Shown: in pieces, positions 11,515-22,671 of the stretch
Layout of the letters: every line of letters starts with the position of its first letter
Position numbering within the stretch: the first letter of the stretch is position 1
Origin: Apus apus
Taxonomy: Eukaryota > Chordata > Aves > Apodiformes > Apodidae
Direction of reading: 5' to 3'
Length of the DNA: 64,000 nt
Assembly (NCBI RefSeq): GCF_020740795.1
Contig: NC_067312.1
Coordinates: 56,573,405-56,637,404, forward strand
Made by a program: the position numbers and the translations under genes
Notes under the pieces: model-generated
What the model was told of the DNA's origin: nothing
Databases searched by the model: none
What the model saw: the letters and a program-made list of their open reading frames with translations, nothing else

Positions 11515-14500
11515 GTATGTTCTGATCAAAACTTTTTTTCTAGTAAAACATGACAGAGCTTACATTCTGCTAGGTATATTAAAAAATTAAATAATAATTT
11601 TTTAAAAGCAGAAGGTATTTCAGAAAGTATTTCTTACTCTCATTATTTTATAGTTAAATTAAGTTTTTCCTCAAATAATTTTCCTGACCATTCCAGCTAT
11701 TATCTTACACTCCAGATCCAAGACAGGATATTGTTTTCTAAGCATATAAAAATTTTTGTCCCATCTGAGAAAACTCTGTACCGTTAGGGAGCCTAAAACA
11801 GGAGGCAGTTCCTGAATGCCAATGTATGTGCACAGCTGCTGGAAACAGGCCATGTTAGAAATACAGTATCACATGGCAATTATTGAGATGGTACTGAAAT
11901 AATAGTAGCATTTTTTAAAAGTGACTAGTATTGCTTTCTAATTTATGAAACTGGTTTTAGTCATTTGTTGCAGTAAACATATTTTGCAGCCTGTCAAATG
12001 ATCAACAAATACAATTTTTAAGAAAATCCATGTTTGACTAAGAAGTTATTGACTAAGCATTTACTACTCAGTGGTGACCTTTGCCCAGGGAGGTTGTAGA
12101 TGATATTTCAAGTTCTCAAATTTTTAGTCACTGCAAAATTGCAAATTACTAAGGAATAAAACATACTTCTTTTTTTTTTTTTCCCTTAAAAAAGCAGTTC
12201 TTATCATTTTTGTAGCTTTTAGACTTTTGACAACAATGCAGCAGGTTTCCTAGGCATGCTTCTTCTCCTTCCCTTCCATGTCAGATGTGGAATTTTCTGA
12301 TTTTTATTTTTCTATCTTAGGAATAATCTTTGCAGCTGGCTTACTGTTGCTGTTGTTTTTCTCCCCAGAATCCAGATTTGGACCCAATCAACTTACCACT
12401 CTCACAAACAGCCATGGTGAAAAACCACCTTCAGATGGTATGGCAGAAAACTCAGTAAAAGATTAAATATAAGTTCAGTTCTTCTAACCAGACAGTGTAA
12501 AAACAACAGCAATTCCAAATTTGATAGGCAAAAATTAAATTAAAAGGAAAACTGAAATCACAAGACTGTGTCACATTTTCAGCTGAGAATCACAGGAGTG
12601 ACCATTAGGCAAGCCCTGTCTTTGACACATGCACTTACTAGCAGGTAAACAAACCAAAGCCCAAATACAATGAAACTTAGCATGGACAATTTTATCAAGA
12701 TCTAGAAAAAGTTATGCAAATAAGTACTTTCAATCTGAAAACATGCTTCTATCCCAAACCTTTAAGAATGCTTTAGTTTGTGCATCTCATGTTTTCCTAC
12801 CTCCAGCCAGGTATGTTTCTACCCAGGGACAATGTTAGGTGTACTCACAAATGTATGGATGAAGTTAAGTTTCTACTGACCTCAATGAGCAATGTGTGAA
12901 ACAGTACAGTCTGGCTTCTGAAATTATACTGGTTTTATCCATATTGATTCACAAATGAAACAGCAATATATGCTTTCTCTATCTCTGGCAAAACAAGATG
13001 AGCTTGTTTCTATTTCTGAACACCTAGAAAAATGTACCAATCTTACTTCATTTTTTAAGAAAGGGCTAGTAAGTAAAACTAAACTGTAAGGAAAAAAATG
13101 ATCCTGAAAGGATTATGCGTTTGTTGTGAAATTGTGTATAGGATCATAAAAGGTGAAATAAAAAGTTACTGCTTAAATAACTTTAAATAATCTCAGGTTG
13201 AGGGAGCTGGGGTTGTTCAGCCTGGAGAAGAGAAGGAGCAGGGGAGACCTTACAGTGGCCTTACAGTATCTGAGGGGGCTACAGGGAAGCTGGTGAGGAA
13301 CTTTATTCGACATGGAATGACAGGCCAAGGGCAAACAGTTTAAAACTGAAAGAGAGGAGATTGAGCTATTAGAAAGAATGCTTCAGTGTGAGGGTGGTGA
13401 GACTGGCACAGGTTGCCCAAGGAAGTTGTGGATGCCCCCTCCCTGGAAGTGTTCAAGGCCAGGCTGGATGGGGCTTGGAACAACCTGCTCTAGTGGGAGG
13501 TGTCCCTGCCCACTCAGGGGGCTTGGAACTAATGATCTGTAAGGTCCCTTCCAGCCCAAACCATTCTGTCATTCTAAATGTAAAGTTTTCCTCATGTTAT
13601 ACTGGGGTATTATGATACCTGATATTTTTCAGATCCAAGACCCAAATTCATGAGCATTTTTGAGGACGTCTCTGAAAATAACAGAAGAACACGAACAGGG
13701 AATTTCACCTTGATAGATAAAAGTAGCTTTACAACTGGTTTGGAACCCTTTTTTGACTGAGAATTAGTCACCACGTGAGAACTACACAGTGCTAAAAGCA
13801 AAAGATCTGATTGATTCTGCTTATTGGTACAAATTGCACTTACAAAAATTAAGAAGATCTCAGAGTAACTGAGGAGGTTTCAGATCTATAGAAACTACAG
13901 CAAAACCAGCTGTAAAAAGCAATAAAAAAATCCTAACATATTAAAAGACATACCAGCTCACTGGAGAAAGCTCTGAGTTTTATTCCTTTTCACAGGCAAG
14001 AGAAGAAACAGTTGGTAACCAAGTGTTTTAGCAATCACACACAAATTGTTTAAAATCCTTCTATAAAGCCAACTGCTTGCTGTTGGCTCTTGAAGCAAAA
14101 TAACTCACTTTGCATTTAAGTAATGGATGGAAATATTCTGTAATTACACCAAATAAACTTTTATCTTCCAGTTAGCACATAATGAAGTTCAATGACATGA
14201 GATACCATCCAAGTATTTTTCCAAGTAACACCAAGAAAACAGTATAGCAGTATTGATGGGTTTTGCACAGGTTCCACAGATGCTTAAGACTGTCTCACCT
14301 TCTCATAGGTGATAAAAAGGGTTCTAATAGACTCCAAGTAGTAGCATCTCCACAGTACCCCGTCTCTGCTAAATTCCTGTCAGAATTAATATTTACAATA
14401 GACACAAATCATGTGTAGGAAGATACACTTTGGTCCAATTCATCGACAACTAAATGCATTTGCGTTTTCACAGAACTAGTGATTTTATTTTCATTTGCAA

Positions 14501-15426
14501 TCCACATAGATATAATCTATTTCTATGTACATCGTTTTATCCAGGGCATTACCTGTGTGCATGCTAGTGGTGTGCTGTTCTTTCCTGTTGTAGTGCCAGA
14601 CATTGCTGATTTACTTCAAGAAAACGCAGCTCCAGAAGACAAACAGGAAAATTCCAAAGCAAATGTAGTGCTTGCTCTGTTATGTGCAACTCTTGCCTGC
14701 TCCTTAATATTTATGGTATGCTGCTGTGCAACTTTCCTCAAGTACAAAAAAAAACAAGCAGTAAGTTTTCCAATTATGTGCTGTGCTTTATTTTATTATT
14801 TAGATAGTAAAGTAAGGAGCTACTCCAAACACAGGATTAATGATTATGAAAAAATGTGATTAAAGCTCAGAAAGGCTGTATATCCATGCAGTTAATTTGC
14901 TTCCTTTTCCCTGAAAATGAAAATGAAAAGTGAAGGCAGATATTATTAAAAAATAGAAAATTCTAATATTATCAAAAGGGTATGTATTAAACTTTTCCTT
15001 ATTAGTTGAGGTGTTCCACTTTGTCTGTTCAAATCTTGAAAAAAATAGAAAGTTCAGTAGTTTCTTATCCATCTTTCAATAGTATCTATTTTCTATTGGA
15101 TTCCTCTGATTAGAACAATGTAATGACTTTTACTCTGTATTTTATTAATTTTTGCCATAGATTCAGGATACCATATGAAACAACAGAGAGCAGCTTCAAC
15201 ATTTTACCCTGACCCTCAGAAGGGAGTTCCCGATTCTTCATGTTCCAGAGCTCCAGAAAACAGCCTGGGGGATGAGAAGAAAGCAGCAGACATACAGAGA
15301 AATGGGAAAATCAAACAATTGTTAACATTACCTATAATAAATTCTGCAGCTGATATATCAATTTCTCACTTACCGAGTCCCAGCAGTATTTCTTTGTATG
15401 AAGACTTAAAAGGAGACAATGACTAA
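11439..15426 (+). CDS. EQTN: Equatorin-like sperm acrosome membrane protein (five exons seen)
   Basis: I assemble this gene from exons 11439-11514, 12369-12437, 13633-13722, 14594-14760 and 15161-15426. Equatorin is a single-pass type I membrane protein of the sperm acrosome, implicated in sperm-egg fusion in mammals. The model gives an N-terminal signal peptide (MKVFLLVFLSLLTSAE), a polar, poorly conserved ectodomain, one membrane helix (VVLALLCATLACSLIFMVCC) and a cytoplasmic tail. The tail segment TFYPDPQKGVPDSSCSRAPE matches the mammalian tail (YFHPSEGVSDTSFSKSAE pattern), and position and orientation relative to TEK also fit. The ectodomain is much shorter than the mammalian one (whole protein about 190 versus about 290 residues), so exons may be missing. 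Exons 1 to 4 join in phase, but exon 4 ends in phase 0 while exon 5 needs phase 1, so a small exon may be unseen or there is a lesion. Confidence 0.7.
12369..12437 (+). CDS. EQTN: EQTN exon 2, ectodomain
   Basis: It is bounded by a pyrimidine-rich tract ending CTCCCCAG and by a GTATGG donor, and is phase 1 at both ends, fitting exons 1 and 3. It encodes a polar segment beginning ESRFGPNQLTTLTNS. The coding sequence shows no domain. Confidence 0.55.
13195..13585 (+). mobile_element. CR1 LINE 3' fragment in EQTN intron 2
   Basis: Despite decay, the sequence matches the last 390 bases of CR1: LFSLEKRRLRGD-type codons (GTTCAGCCTGGAGAAGAGAA), the GGGTGGTGAGACTGGCACAGGTTGCCC block, GATGCCCCCTCCCTGGAAGT and GATGGGGCTTGGAACAACCT, ending with CCCTTCCAGCCCAAACCATTCTGTCATTCT. 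It is a 5'-truncated copy in the sense orientation of the host gene. Confidence 0.9.
13633..13722 (+). CDS. EQTN: EQTN exon 3, ectodomain
   Basis: It follows TTTTTCAG, in phase 1. It encodes DPRPKFMSIFEDVSENN followed by an Arg/Thr-rich stretch and an N-x-T glycosylation sequon (NFT). The proposed donor is GTAGCT at 13,723; without it the frame runs 14 codons to a TGA, so the 3' boundary is less certain than the acceptor. Confidence 0.45.
14594..14760 (+). CDS. EQTN: EQTN exon 4, transmembrane segment
   Basis: A strong pyrimidine tract ending TTGTAG precedes the exon and a consensus GTAAGT donor follows it. It encodes an acidic juxtamembrane stretch (PDIADLLQENAAPEDKQ), a helix of about 20 hydrophobic residues rich in Cys, and a basic stop-transfer run (KYKKKQ). 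The helix placement and the PDxxDL lead-in correspond to mammalian equatorin. Confidence 0.7.
15161..15426 (+). CDS. EQTN: EQTN last coding exon, cytoplasmic tail
   Basis: It encodes about 87 residues ending LYEDLKGDND before a TAA. The segment around TFYPDPQKGVPDSSC is the best match to mammalian equatorin. The frame requires phase 1 from the preceding exon, which the visible exon 4 does not supply. An acceptor at TTGCCATAG begins it; a second AG six bases later would keep the same frame. Confidence 0.7.
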
Positions 15427-15651
15427 ACAGAATCTCACTGACAGTGACTGACAAACTCTCTAACTCAGATGGTGCTACATGTGCCGCTAGGTTTATATAA
15501 ATAACATTCGTGAATCACTAAATTTGTAACTTGACATTTCATGACAGGACAGAATAACCTTTATACTCTGATAAGCCAGTGTTGTGTAATTAAAATGTAA
15601 TGTAATTAAAAAACATCTCAAATGTTTGCAGACAAGTATTAACTGTTTCAG

Positions 15652-15657
15652 AATAAA
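15652..15657 (+). terminator. EQTN: EQTN polyadenylation signal candidate
   Basis: A canonical AATAAA lies 226 bases after the EQTN stop codon. It is the first canonical hexamer downstream of the stop that I noticed. Confidence 0.5.
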
Positions 15658-15659
15658 AT

Positions 15660-17039
15660 GCAAGAGACAAAACCAAGGCCAGAAGACAGTTCCACGTAAT
15701 TCCTCAAGTTAAAAAGGAACAGCTGAAACACAGTGACTTCTTTAAAGGAATTCAAGTGATCAAATATGAGCAGCACACATTCAATAGGAATGTAGTGTTG
15801 GATCTCCAAACACTAATTACTTTATAAATTTGGATTTTTCTGAGCAACAATTAACTAACCTTTTTAAAAAATATATCCTTTGTTTGGGAAAGTTATATGA
15901 TCATATATGCATTTGGGAATGTTTGTGTATGTAACAGCCCTGTACCCTGTTTGTACATATACAATAACACGCAAGCCCAAGTAACAGCTAGACATTACTC
16001 CAGGGAGCAGAAGGGAAGCGCAATGAGACCCACAGGATCAGAAGCAGACTGGTCTATAGAGAAATTTTAAACAGCCAAGCACAAAACACTGGGGTTTCCA
16101 GATTACAGCCAGAATATATTGCCTTCAAGGCAATGCAACCAATTTAGGCAAATCGCCTGGCTACGGTCTCCTGAAGCCAGCTTAAAAACCCAGGAATCCT
16201 TTCACTAACTTTTATGATCCTGCATACAGAAGTAGTTATCATGACTAGTTCTGAACACAATTCTTCCCATAATGCAGAAATACTACATAGCAATGTCAGA
16301 TTTTTCTTCATTATTTCTTATTTATCACTATTTAATTATTAACTTATTTGGTACCAGAGATTTCTTTTTTCTAGCCACATTACTGGCCAGCATGAGACAG
16401 TTACATTAGCAGCTCCTTTTCAGTTAGTTTCTTCTTTTTTTCTTGTTGTTATCTTTTCATGTTTTCCTTGTTTTGAAATTGTCCTTGACTATCTGAAATT
16501 AAAGTTTTGCCTTGGGGGTGGTACTCAAGTTCACCTCACTTGCATGAGTTGACAGGGTAGACAACACAGCTTACTAGAATTATTAGGAAAAGAATACAGA
16601 ACAGCACATAAAACATGATGATACTGTTCCACAAATTCCCAGTTAATTCACACAGTGAATACTAAGTGCAAATCTGGGCACTTACACTTAAAAACAATCA
16701 ATAAAGCCAGAAAAGTTTCAAGGCAGGTTGACAAGGATCATGAACAATGGAACTGCTTCAACAAGAGCAACCACAGAAGTGGGCTGGGAAAGAGTATGTT
16801 TTGGAGGGACACTGGCAAAGCAGACAACAATTGACAACCCATTCCAGTAAGAAAATCAAGGAGCCTCAAATGAAACCCACAGAAGCCAGGTTCAACATAT
16901 GTAACAGGCTGTCCTTGCAGTGGGTGGTAAGTAGGCTGGACAAGCCCATTGCACTTGACAAATTCACCAAACTCCCTACACAGAGGCCTGGAAGGTTCTC
17001 TTGGGAAGACTTGGATATTTCTGCTCTATTTTTATAGCT
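15660..17039. other. Gene-free interval between EQTN and a CpG island
   Basis: This is AT-rich intergenic sequence. The ORF at 16747-17037 encodes a polar, domain-free 96 residues that I cannot relate to any family; it runs into the island and is treated as chance. Confidence 0.4.
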
Positions 17040-17830
17040 CTCCTAGCCTGGTGTCTGCTGGAGGCAGAGCACTGGGACAGACAGGCCCACGAACGTTTGC
17101 TCTCAGCGGCGAGCTGCGGGCACGCTGCCGGTTCCAGGTGAGGTGGATCCGGTCACTGCAGCTCATGGAGGCTGGGGGGGCTGCTGTCCTCCAGCCGAGG
17201 CAGAGCAGCTGTCCGGGCCCTTGGGCTCCTAACGCCAGCTGAGATACACAGCTTGCAAATCAACACGTCCAGCTGGGTACCCCCTCGCCCCGGAGGATGA
17301 ACCAGTACTTCCTCACAGCAGGAATCCCCTTCAGTGCCACCACCCGCCACCTCCTCTCACCAGGTCGGGCTGCAGACCTGCCCCGCAGCTTCGCTACCCG
17401 CGCTGCGGAAGGACCGCTCCGCCCGCAGCAGCTCCCGGGAGTGAAGTCGCGGATCCGCTCGGCTCCCAGTGCAGCCCCTGCCCTCTCCCCTCTGCAGGCA
17501 CGACACTCGCTCCTCACACCACCGCCGCAGACGCGGACTGAAGCCTTCACCCCCCTTCGCCAGGACGTCTCCTCAGGGGCTGGGTCGCTGCCGTCGGGGC
17601 TGCGGGAGCGCCCCGAGTCCCTTCGCCTTCGCCTTTTCCTCTGGAGAGCAGCTCCCTGTCCCTCAGCACCAGCACGGCCCGGGGGCTGCGTCGCCCGGGG
17701 GCTGCCGTGCCGAGGGCGCGGGGCCGTGCGGTGCTGCGGGACAGGGAGCTGCTCTCCAGGGGCCGCCTGGGTGGCTGGTGGTCGAAGGCACTGAGGTCGT
17801 TCCTGGCGTTTGAGAACAGGAGATAAATAA
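17040..17830. promoter_or_regulatory. CpG island containing a long inverted repeat
   Basis: This 0.8-kb island is dense in CG dinucleotides and stands alone in AT-rich flanks. ORFs cross it on both strands (for example 17260-17940 minus, 226 codons), but their Arg/Ala/Gly/Pro-rich translations are what GC-rich DNA gives by chance. The nearest downstream candidate on the plus strand is the REXO1-like relic whose first recognisable exon begins at 20,702, so the island may be its old promoter. No REXO1-type first exon is visible. Confidence 0.65.
17641..17759. repeat. Near-perfect 40-bp inverted repeat (hairpin)
   Basis: The left arm at 17641-17680 (starting CTGGAGAGCAGCTCCCTG) is the reverse complement of the right arm at 17720-17759, with one mismatch and one single-base indel. 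The 39-base spacer is GC-rich and contains a repeated GGGGGCTGC. The transcript or single strand could form a very stable stem. Function unknown. Confidence 0.9.
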
Positions 17831-20701
17831 AGGACTGCAGCGCCCGCCCTGCTGAAGAGCTGCAGAGCGAAATGGCAGGATGGGAAGGCTTTACGGTCTT
17901 GCTCTGCCTTTGCTATTAGAAGGGTAAAAGAAAAAACCAAAACACTAATTAGGCAGGTGCACCTTGGCAGTCAGCAGTGACAGGACTAGAATCAGCGTGT
18001 TAGCTGGTGTTCGTGCCTGAGGTTAGGCTTCAGGAAGCTGGACTCGGGGGATTGCTTAAACTGTGAAGTGCTGGTGACGCCTTGCTGTCTGGGTGGGAGG
18101 GTAGCACCTTTCCTTCGTGGGCCTTCAGCCTTTGAAATGAAGAGCGGAAGTTGAAGTCTGAATTGGTTTTAATCTTTGGTAGGCTTTTGCTTTCCTTCCA
18201 GGATTAGCAGTCTGCAGGGAGACTTCTTGTACTTTTCTACTGAAAATTTAACCTCTCCCGTGGTGCTCTACTTTCTTCTTAAGCATAGTGAATAATAAGA
18301 TTTGGAACAGGCTTTTCTGGTGTTTGTCATGTTTCTCCTATCACTGTCTTCAGGCAACTGTAAACTAGATCTCATTAGCAGAAATAATAGCATGTTCAAA
18401 CTGTTGGGCAATAAATCCAAATGGGTGGAAGAGGCAAGGGGCAGTCCTAAAATGACTTGGATATGAGAGCCACAAAACAGCAATTCTAGCAGACTGTGTT
18501 AATGTTTGGAAGCAGGCTGCTTTTTTCAAGACTTGGAAAACTTATTACAGACAAGTAACTGCTTTCTTGTGACCTTCAGCTTGTATTGGTCTCTCTTCCA
18601 CATTTTTTGCTGTGGGTTATGTTGATGGCTTTAAAAGCTGCTTGCTAAGTATGACATCCAGGGAACCATCAAAGTGTCTCTTATTCTGCCATGTATCTGC
18701 TTTTTAAGCAGATGCTACTGATTTTCTGCACCACAGCTCTGGAGTGCCAAAACTTGAGCCAGTGCAGGTTCTCCCTCTGCACATAGTCTCTTTCTGTGCA
18801 TCAGAAACTTTCATTTCCTAAAAAAAAACTAGCTTAGTTTTCACAGTTATCAGTGAAAGGTCATGTTTTATTTTGATTTGGAAGATCTCTGCTCTTGAGC
18901 ATAAAGAACTGCAGCCTGGAAAAAGTACTGGGATAATTCCATGCTTGCTATGATCTGTGGCAGTCACTGGGGGGGAGAGAGAGCACAGGGAACAAAAAAC
19001 CCCACACAAAAACACACAAAAAACCCCAAACAAGCAAACAAACAAAACCAACCAACAGCAAGCAGCATGGAGACATTCTCTTCCTGACTTTCACTTGCTG
19101 ATTTTTCTGGTGACTTGTCAAAAGCTGAGTCCATAAGTGCTTCCTTTCAAGAGACCAACATCTGTAATGAAGTGGCTTCTGTGTTTTCTAGTAAGCTTGA
19201 AGTTTGAACCCTTACAGTTTGCTCAGGCTCTAGTCAGTCAAGAAATAAGCCCATAACATGGATTACTATTACTACATAATCTAAATCGTATCTCACCTGT
19301 ATAAAAGGTGGGGGAACATTACCACTCAGTGTTATGTTTCTGATAAGAACAGGTACCATCTTATAGTGGTTCTGTGTAGCAGTTTGATATAGAAGGGTGT
19401 ACTGGTTTTGGCAGGGATGGACAAGGTTTTCTTTGTAGTTCTGTAGGGTGCTAAGTGACCAAAACAATGTTGATGTCACACCTGTGTTTTAGTTGTTGCT
19501 GAAGAGTGCTGCCCAGCCTCAAGTGCTGCTCTGTTTCTTACGCTTCCCTGCTAGTGAATAGTCCGAGGGTGGGCGGGAAGTGGGGAAGAGACACAGCTGG
19601 GACAGCTGACCCAGGCTGACCAAAGGGATACTCCCTTTGAATGTTGAGCTTGGTGATAAAAGCTGGGGAAAGAAGGAGGAAGGGGAGACATTTGAAGTAA
19701 TAATTAGGCATGATCAAGCCCTGGTTTCCTGAAAGTGGCTGAAGGCAGTGCATTCATTCCTTAATTTGCTTTACTTGTGAGCACAGCTTTGCTTTATCAA
19801 GTAAACTGTCTTATCTAGTAAACTATCTCAACTCATTAGTTTTCACACTTTTACCCTTCTGATTTTCTGCCCCATTTCACGGAGGAGTTGAGAGTGGCTG
19901 CATGAGGCTTAGCTTCCAGGCAGGGTTAACCCACAACAGGGTAGCGAGGCTTTGCAGTACTGCCCTGTTTTAGTGTATCAGTAGTATATTAATGCCAAAA
20001 CTACTTATTTTTTAGTAACATGGAAAGGATCCCATTCACTAACAAAATGTGACTTTCTGGTAGTTCCCTGAAATCTTTTAAAATTACTGTTGAAATTAAA
20101 TGGTGACAGTTGTTTTAAAATGACAACCTAAATGGCATTGCTGTTAAAATATATGATTTGTGCTAACAGATTTCTTGATTGAGAGGGTCTGTATACAATT
20201 TACAAAATTTTGGGAGGGTAATGACCACTACATTTTGTGATTTGCTGGAGTATCTATGTAAGGATGGAGATAGTGCCTTGAGAAAATTTCAGCTTGGTTT
20301 TGTTAAGCATTCTACAGCTGATAAAAGCTAAAAAGAGAGCAATATTTGCTTAAACCTGCAGCTGGAAAATTTAATTTTAAGGCTGCTTTAAGTTTGTACA
20401 CAATTATTAATATGCCTGGCTTGAGATGTTACTGGGTATTTGGGACAATGAGACTTGTAGTCTGGTGCATAATTAACAACATAGATTATTTATTTTTTTC
20501 TCATCTGAAATCTGTAGATTACCATTTAGGATGGCTTAAGGTCATAGCTGTCTTTTCTCAAAGAGGCAGATAATGTCATGTGGTTTCAATTTCCTGGTAT
20601 ACGAATAGTGGTTGCAGTTTTTTAATTAGGAAAATACATTGTTGATTATAGTTGTCCAGCAACTGCTTTTGAATATGATTTTCTATAAAATTGTTTTGCA
20701 G
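17831..20701. other. Gene-free interval before the REXO1-like relic
   Basis: It contains no recognisable exon. If the CpG island was the promoter of the relic, this would be its first intron. A run of C/A-rich low complexity (CAAACAAACAAAACC) lies near 19,020-19,055. Confidence 0.4.
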
Positions 20702-22223
20702 ATCTCTCTGTGTCTTCTATAACAAACGAGAATGAAAATGCTAATCACCGGTGTAAGCCAAAACAAGAATTTCCACGTGAACATCAGGATGAGAATTTAA
20801 AGATGTCTCCATTTAGGAGCAGACATGTATTCACAAAGAGGTCGAGAAACTCTTCCACGGAGGAACTTACAATAAAACTTGAAGAATGTGATGATGAATG
20901 TGATCTTGTCACTAACGTGCCACACAAGCTGTTAATAAAAAAGCCAAGAAAAAATAGGAGCTGTACAAACAGGGACAAAGAACTGGCTACTGTAATATGT
21001 ACAGATAAATTACATGTTCTTGAGTGTACCGAAGAAAAATCAGAGAAAACACTAACTTTGTAGAAGAATGGCAAAGCTTTAAATAAATCTGAAAAACTAG
21101 GTAATGTTTCTCCAAAAGCAAATAAGAATTATTTGCCTGATCTGGACACTGATGTGTTGAGAATTTTGGAGGAAGAAGATGCTTTTGCTTTGTCACCGTT
21201 TGACTCAGGTCCGACAACAATGCTCTCGATCCCCTCCCCCCCCCACCCAGGTAGGGAAGGAGAGAGAGAAAAAGAGAGAGACTTGGCTGGATTGAAAACT
21301 AAACTACACAGCTTTAATTAAAACACTGATGAATCATACAAGAAAATATATACAATTATATACAGATATATTCAGATATGGGCAAAAGCCTCTCGCCTCC
21401 CCTCACCCCAGCAACTCCCACAGCACTCCCCTGAACTGGGAAGAGTCCCGAGGAATCCTGGAGCTGCTGCTGGAGAAAGCAGAGAGTTATGAGGGTCAGG
21501 AGAGCTCGAGCCTAAGGGTCGACGGTGATGGATGAACAGAGTCCTCCCCGGACACCGGCCATGGATGGAAGAGAAGGCGAGAAGAAGGAGGAAGCTGTCT
21601 TCTATGATCTCTGACCTTCCTTTGAGCTTACGTAGATATATGGAATGGAATATCTTTGGCCAATTTTGCTGTCTGTCTAACTCAGCCTCCCATGGGGGGG
21701 GTCAGAGATCTCCCCATAGTGTCTGAGCCGGCGGAGTGAAGGTGTAACCTTGAAACCTTAGTAGCTAGTAAAACATTCCACTGTCTTATCAGCCTAGCAG
21801 AACACACAGTTGCTAGTTAAAAGAAAGCTTACTGAAGGAAAAAAAAATCAGTGAAAAGAAAAATTGGCTTAATCCTGGCTCAAACCAGGACATGCTTATA
21901 CTGAGGAGAAACGTGTATCTTCAGCTGCTTCTATCAAGGGGAACATGAAGAAGGGAGTTCTGAAGCAAGGGAAGGTAAAAACCAATATGTTACTTGAAGC
22001 AGTTGTTCAGGAGCATGCTACTAATGAAGACTCTGTGAGCAGTAGAAGAGTGACACAGTCTGTCTTGTGGACTGGTCATTCATCAAAAGATGAAACCACA
22101 ACTGAAGGACCTTATGAGGAAGTAACCCAGTCAGGAGGACACTGAATCAGATGATCCTCTAGAGGAGTGTGGGAGAATATTTTATGAGTTTGAAAAAGCA
22201 CAAAAGAAGACAGTGATAAGCAG
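20702..22223 (+). pseudogene. REXO1-like long internal exon, interrupted
   Basis: Open from 20,702 to a TAG at 21,061-21,063, then open in the same frame to the LTR at 21,221, including the acidic stretch LPDLDTDVLRILEEEDAF. After the LTR an open stretch (KGVLKQGKVKTNMLLEAVV) is in a different frame, and the REXO1 motif at 22,144 returns to the first frame. The exon ends AGCAG before a GTTTGT donor. The long open flanks suggest that decay is recent relative to the family's age. Confidence 0.6.
21221..21892 (-). mobile_element. Solo LTR inserted in the REXO1-like exon
   Basis: On the minus strand the element starts TGTCCTGGTTTGAGCCAGGA, a very common start for avian endogenous retrovirus LTRs, and ends GATCGAGAGCA. 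The pentamer ATGCT occurs at both edges (21220-21224 and 21892-21896) and could be a target duplication, although it overlaps the canonical TG and CA ends, so the exact boundaries are uncertain. No gag, pol or env and no second LTR is present. It contains a C-rich run near 21,232-21,246 and an AGAGAGAAAAAGAGAG tract. Confidence 0.8.
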
Positions 22224-22483
22224 GTTTGTTGTTGTTTTGTTTTGTTGGTTTTTTTGTTGGTTTTGGTTTTTTTTCCTCTGTCAGTGCTTGGGATTTTTTC
22301 CTAAGAATATAAGGATGGGATAAAATCAAATTGCATAAAATCAATTTGCAGAAGTGAAGTCTTAATGTGTTTTTTCATGTTCCATGTTTGCTTCTGTGCA
22401 TTAATATATCTTTATCCTGCTATAAGAAAGGAGCTGTGAAATGCCTGTGTTCCAGATTAATGTAATTTTAATAATTAAATTTA

Positions 22484-22515
22484 AATAAAAGTTTATATTA
22501 ATAAAAGTTTATATT
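22484..22515 (+). repeat. 16-bp tandem duplication carrying two AATAAA motifs
   Basis: The unit AATAAAAGTTTATATT occurs twice in perfect tandem. Each copy holds a polyadenylation hexamer. It lies about 260 bases after the REXO1-like exon donor. Confidence 0.85.
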
Positions 22516-22540
22516 CAGTCTGTATCTTCTGTGTGTTTCA

Positions 22541-22671
22541 GTCTCTGTAAGTTCTCACGAAGCCCATTGAAACCTGCAGTGGTCAACTGCATATACTACT
22601 GGGAGGAAACATTGTAGCAGCAACGCCCTGTGCACTTTCATCCAAAAGAACTACTCCTGTGACATGGAAGG
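22541..22671 (+). other. Exon-like segment of unknown identity
   Basis: After TGTGTTTCAG, one frame is open from about 22,556 to a GTACTG donor-like site and reads TKPIETCSGQLHILLGG then NIVAATPCALSSKRTTPVTW. A TAA lies in that frame seven codons into the segment, so it is not an intact exon. It may be a decayed piece of the REXO1-like gene. Confidence 0.2.

Noticed and set aside
17260..17940. 226-codon ORF on the minus strand and overlapping plus-strand ORFs of 165 and 114 codons
   Set aside because: They coincide with the CpG island. Long frames on both strands with Arg/Ala/Pro/Gly-rich translation are expected from GC-rich DNA, and no domain or splice logic supports them.
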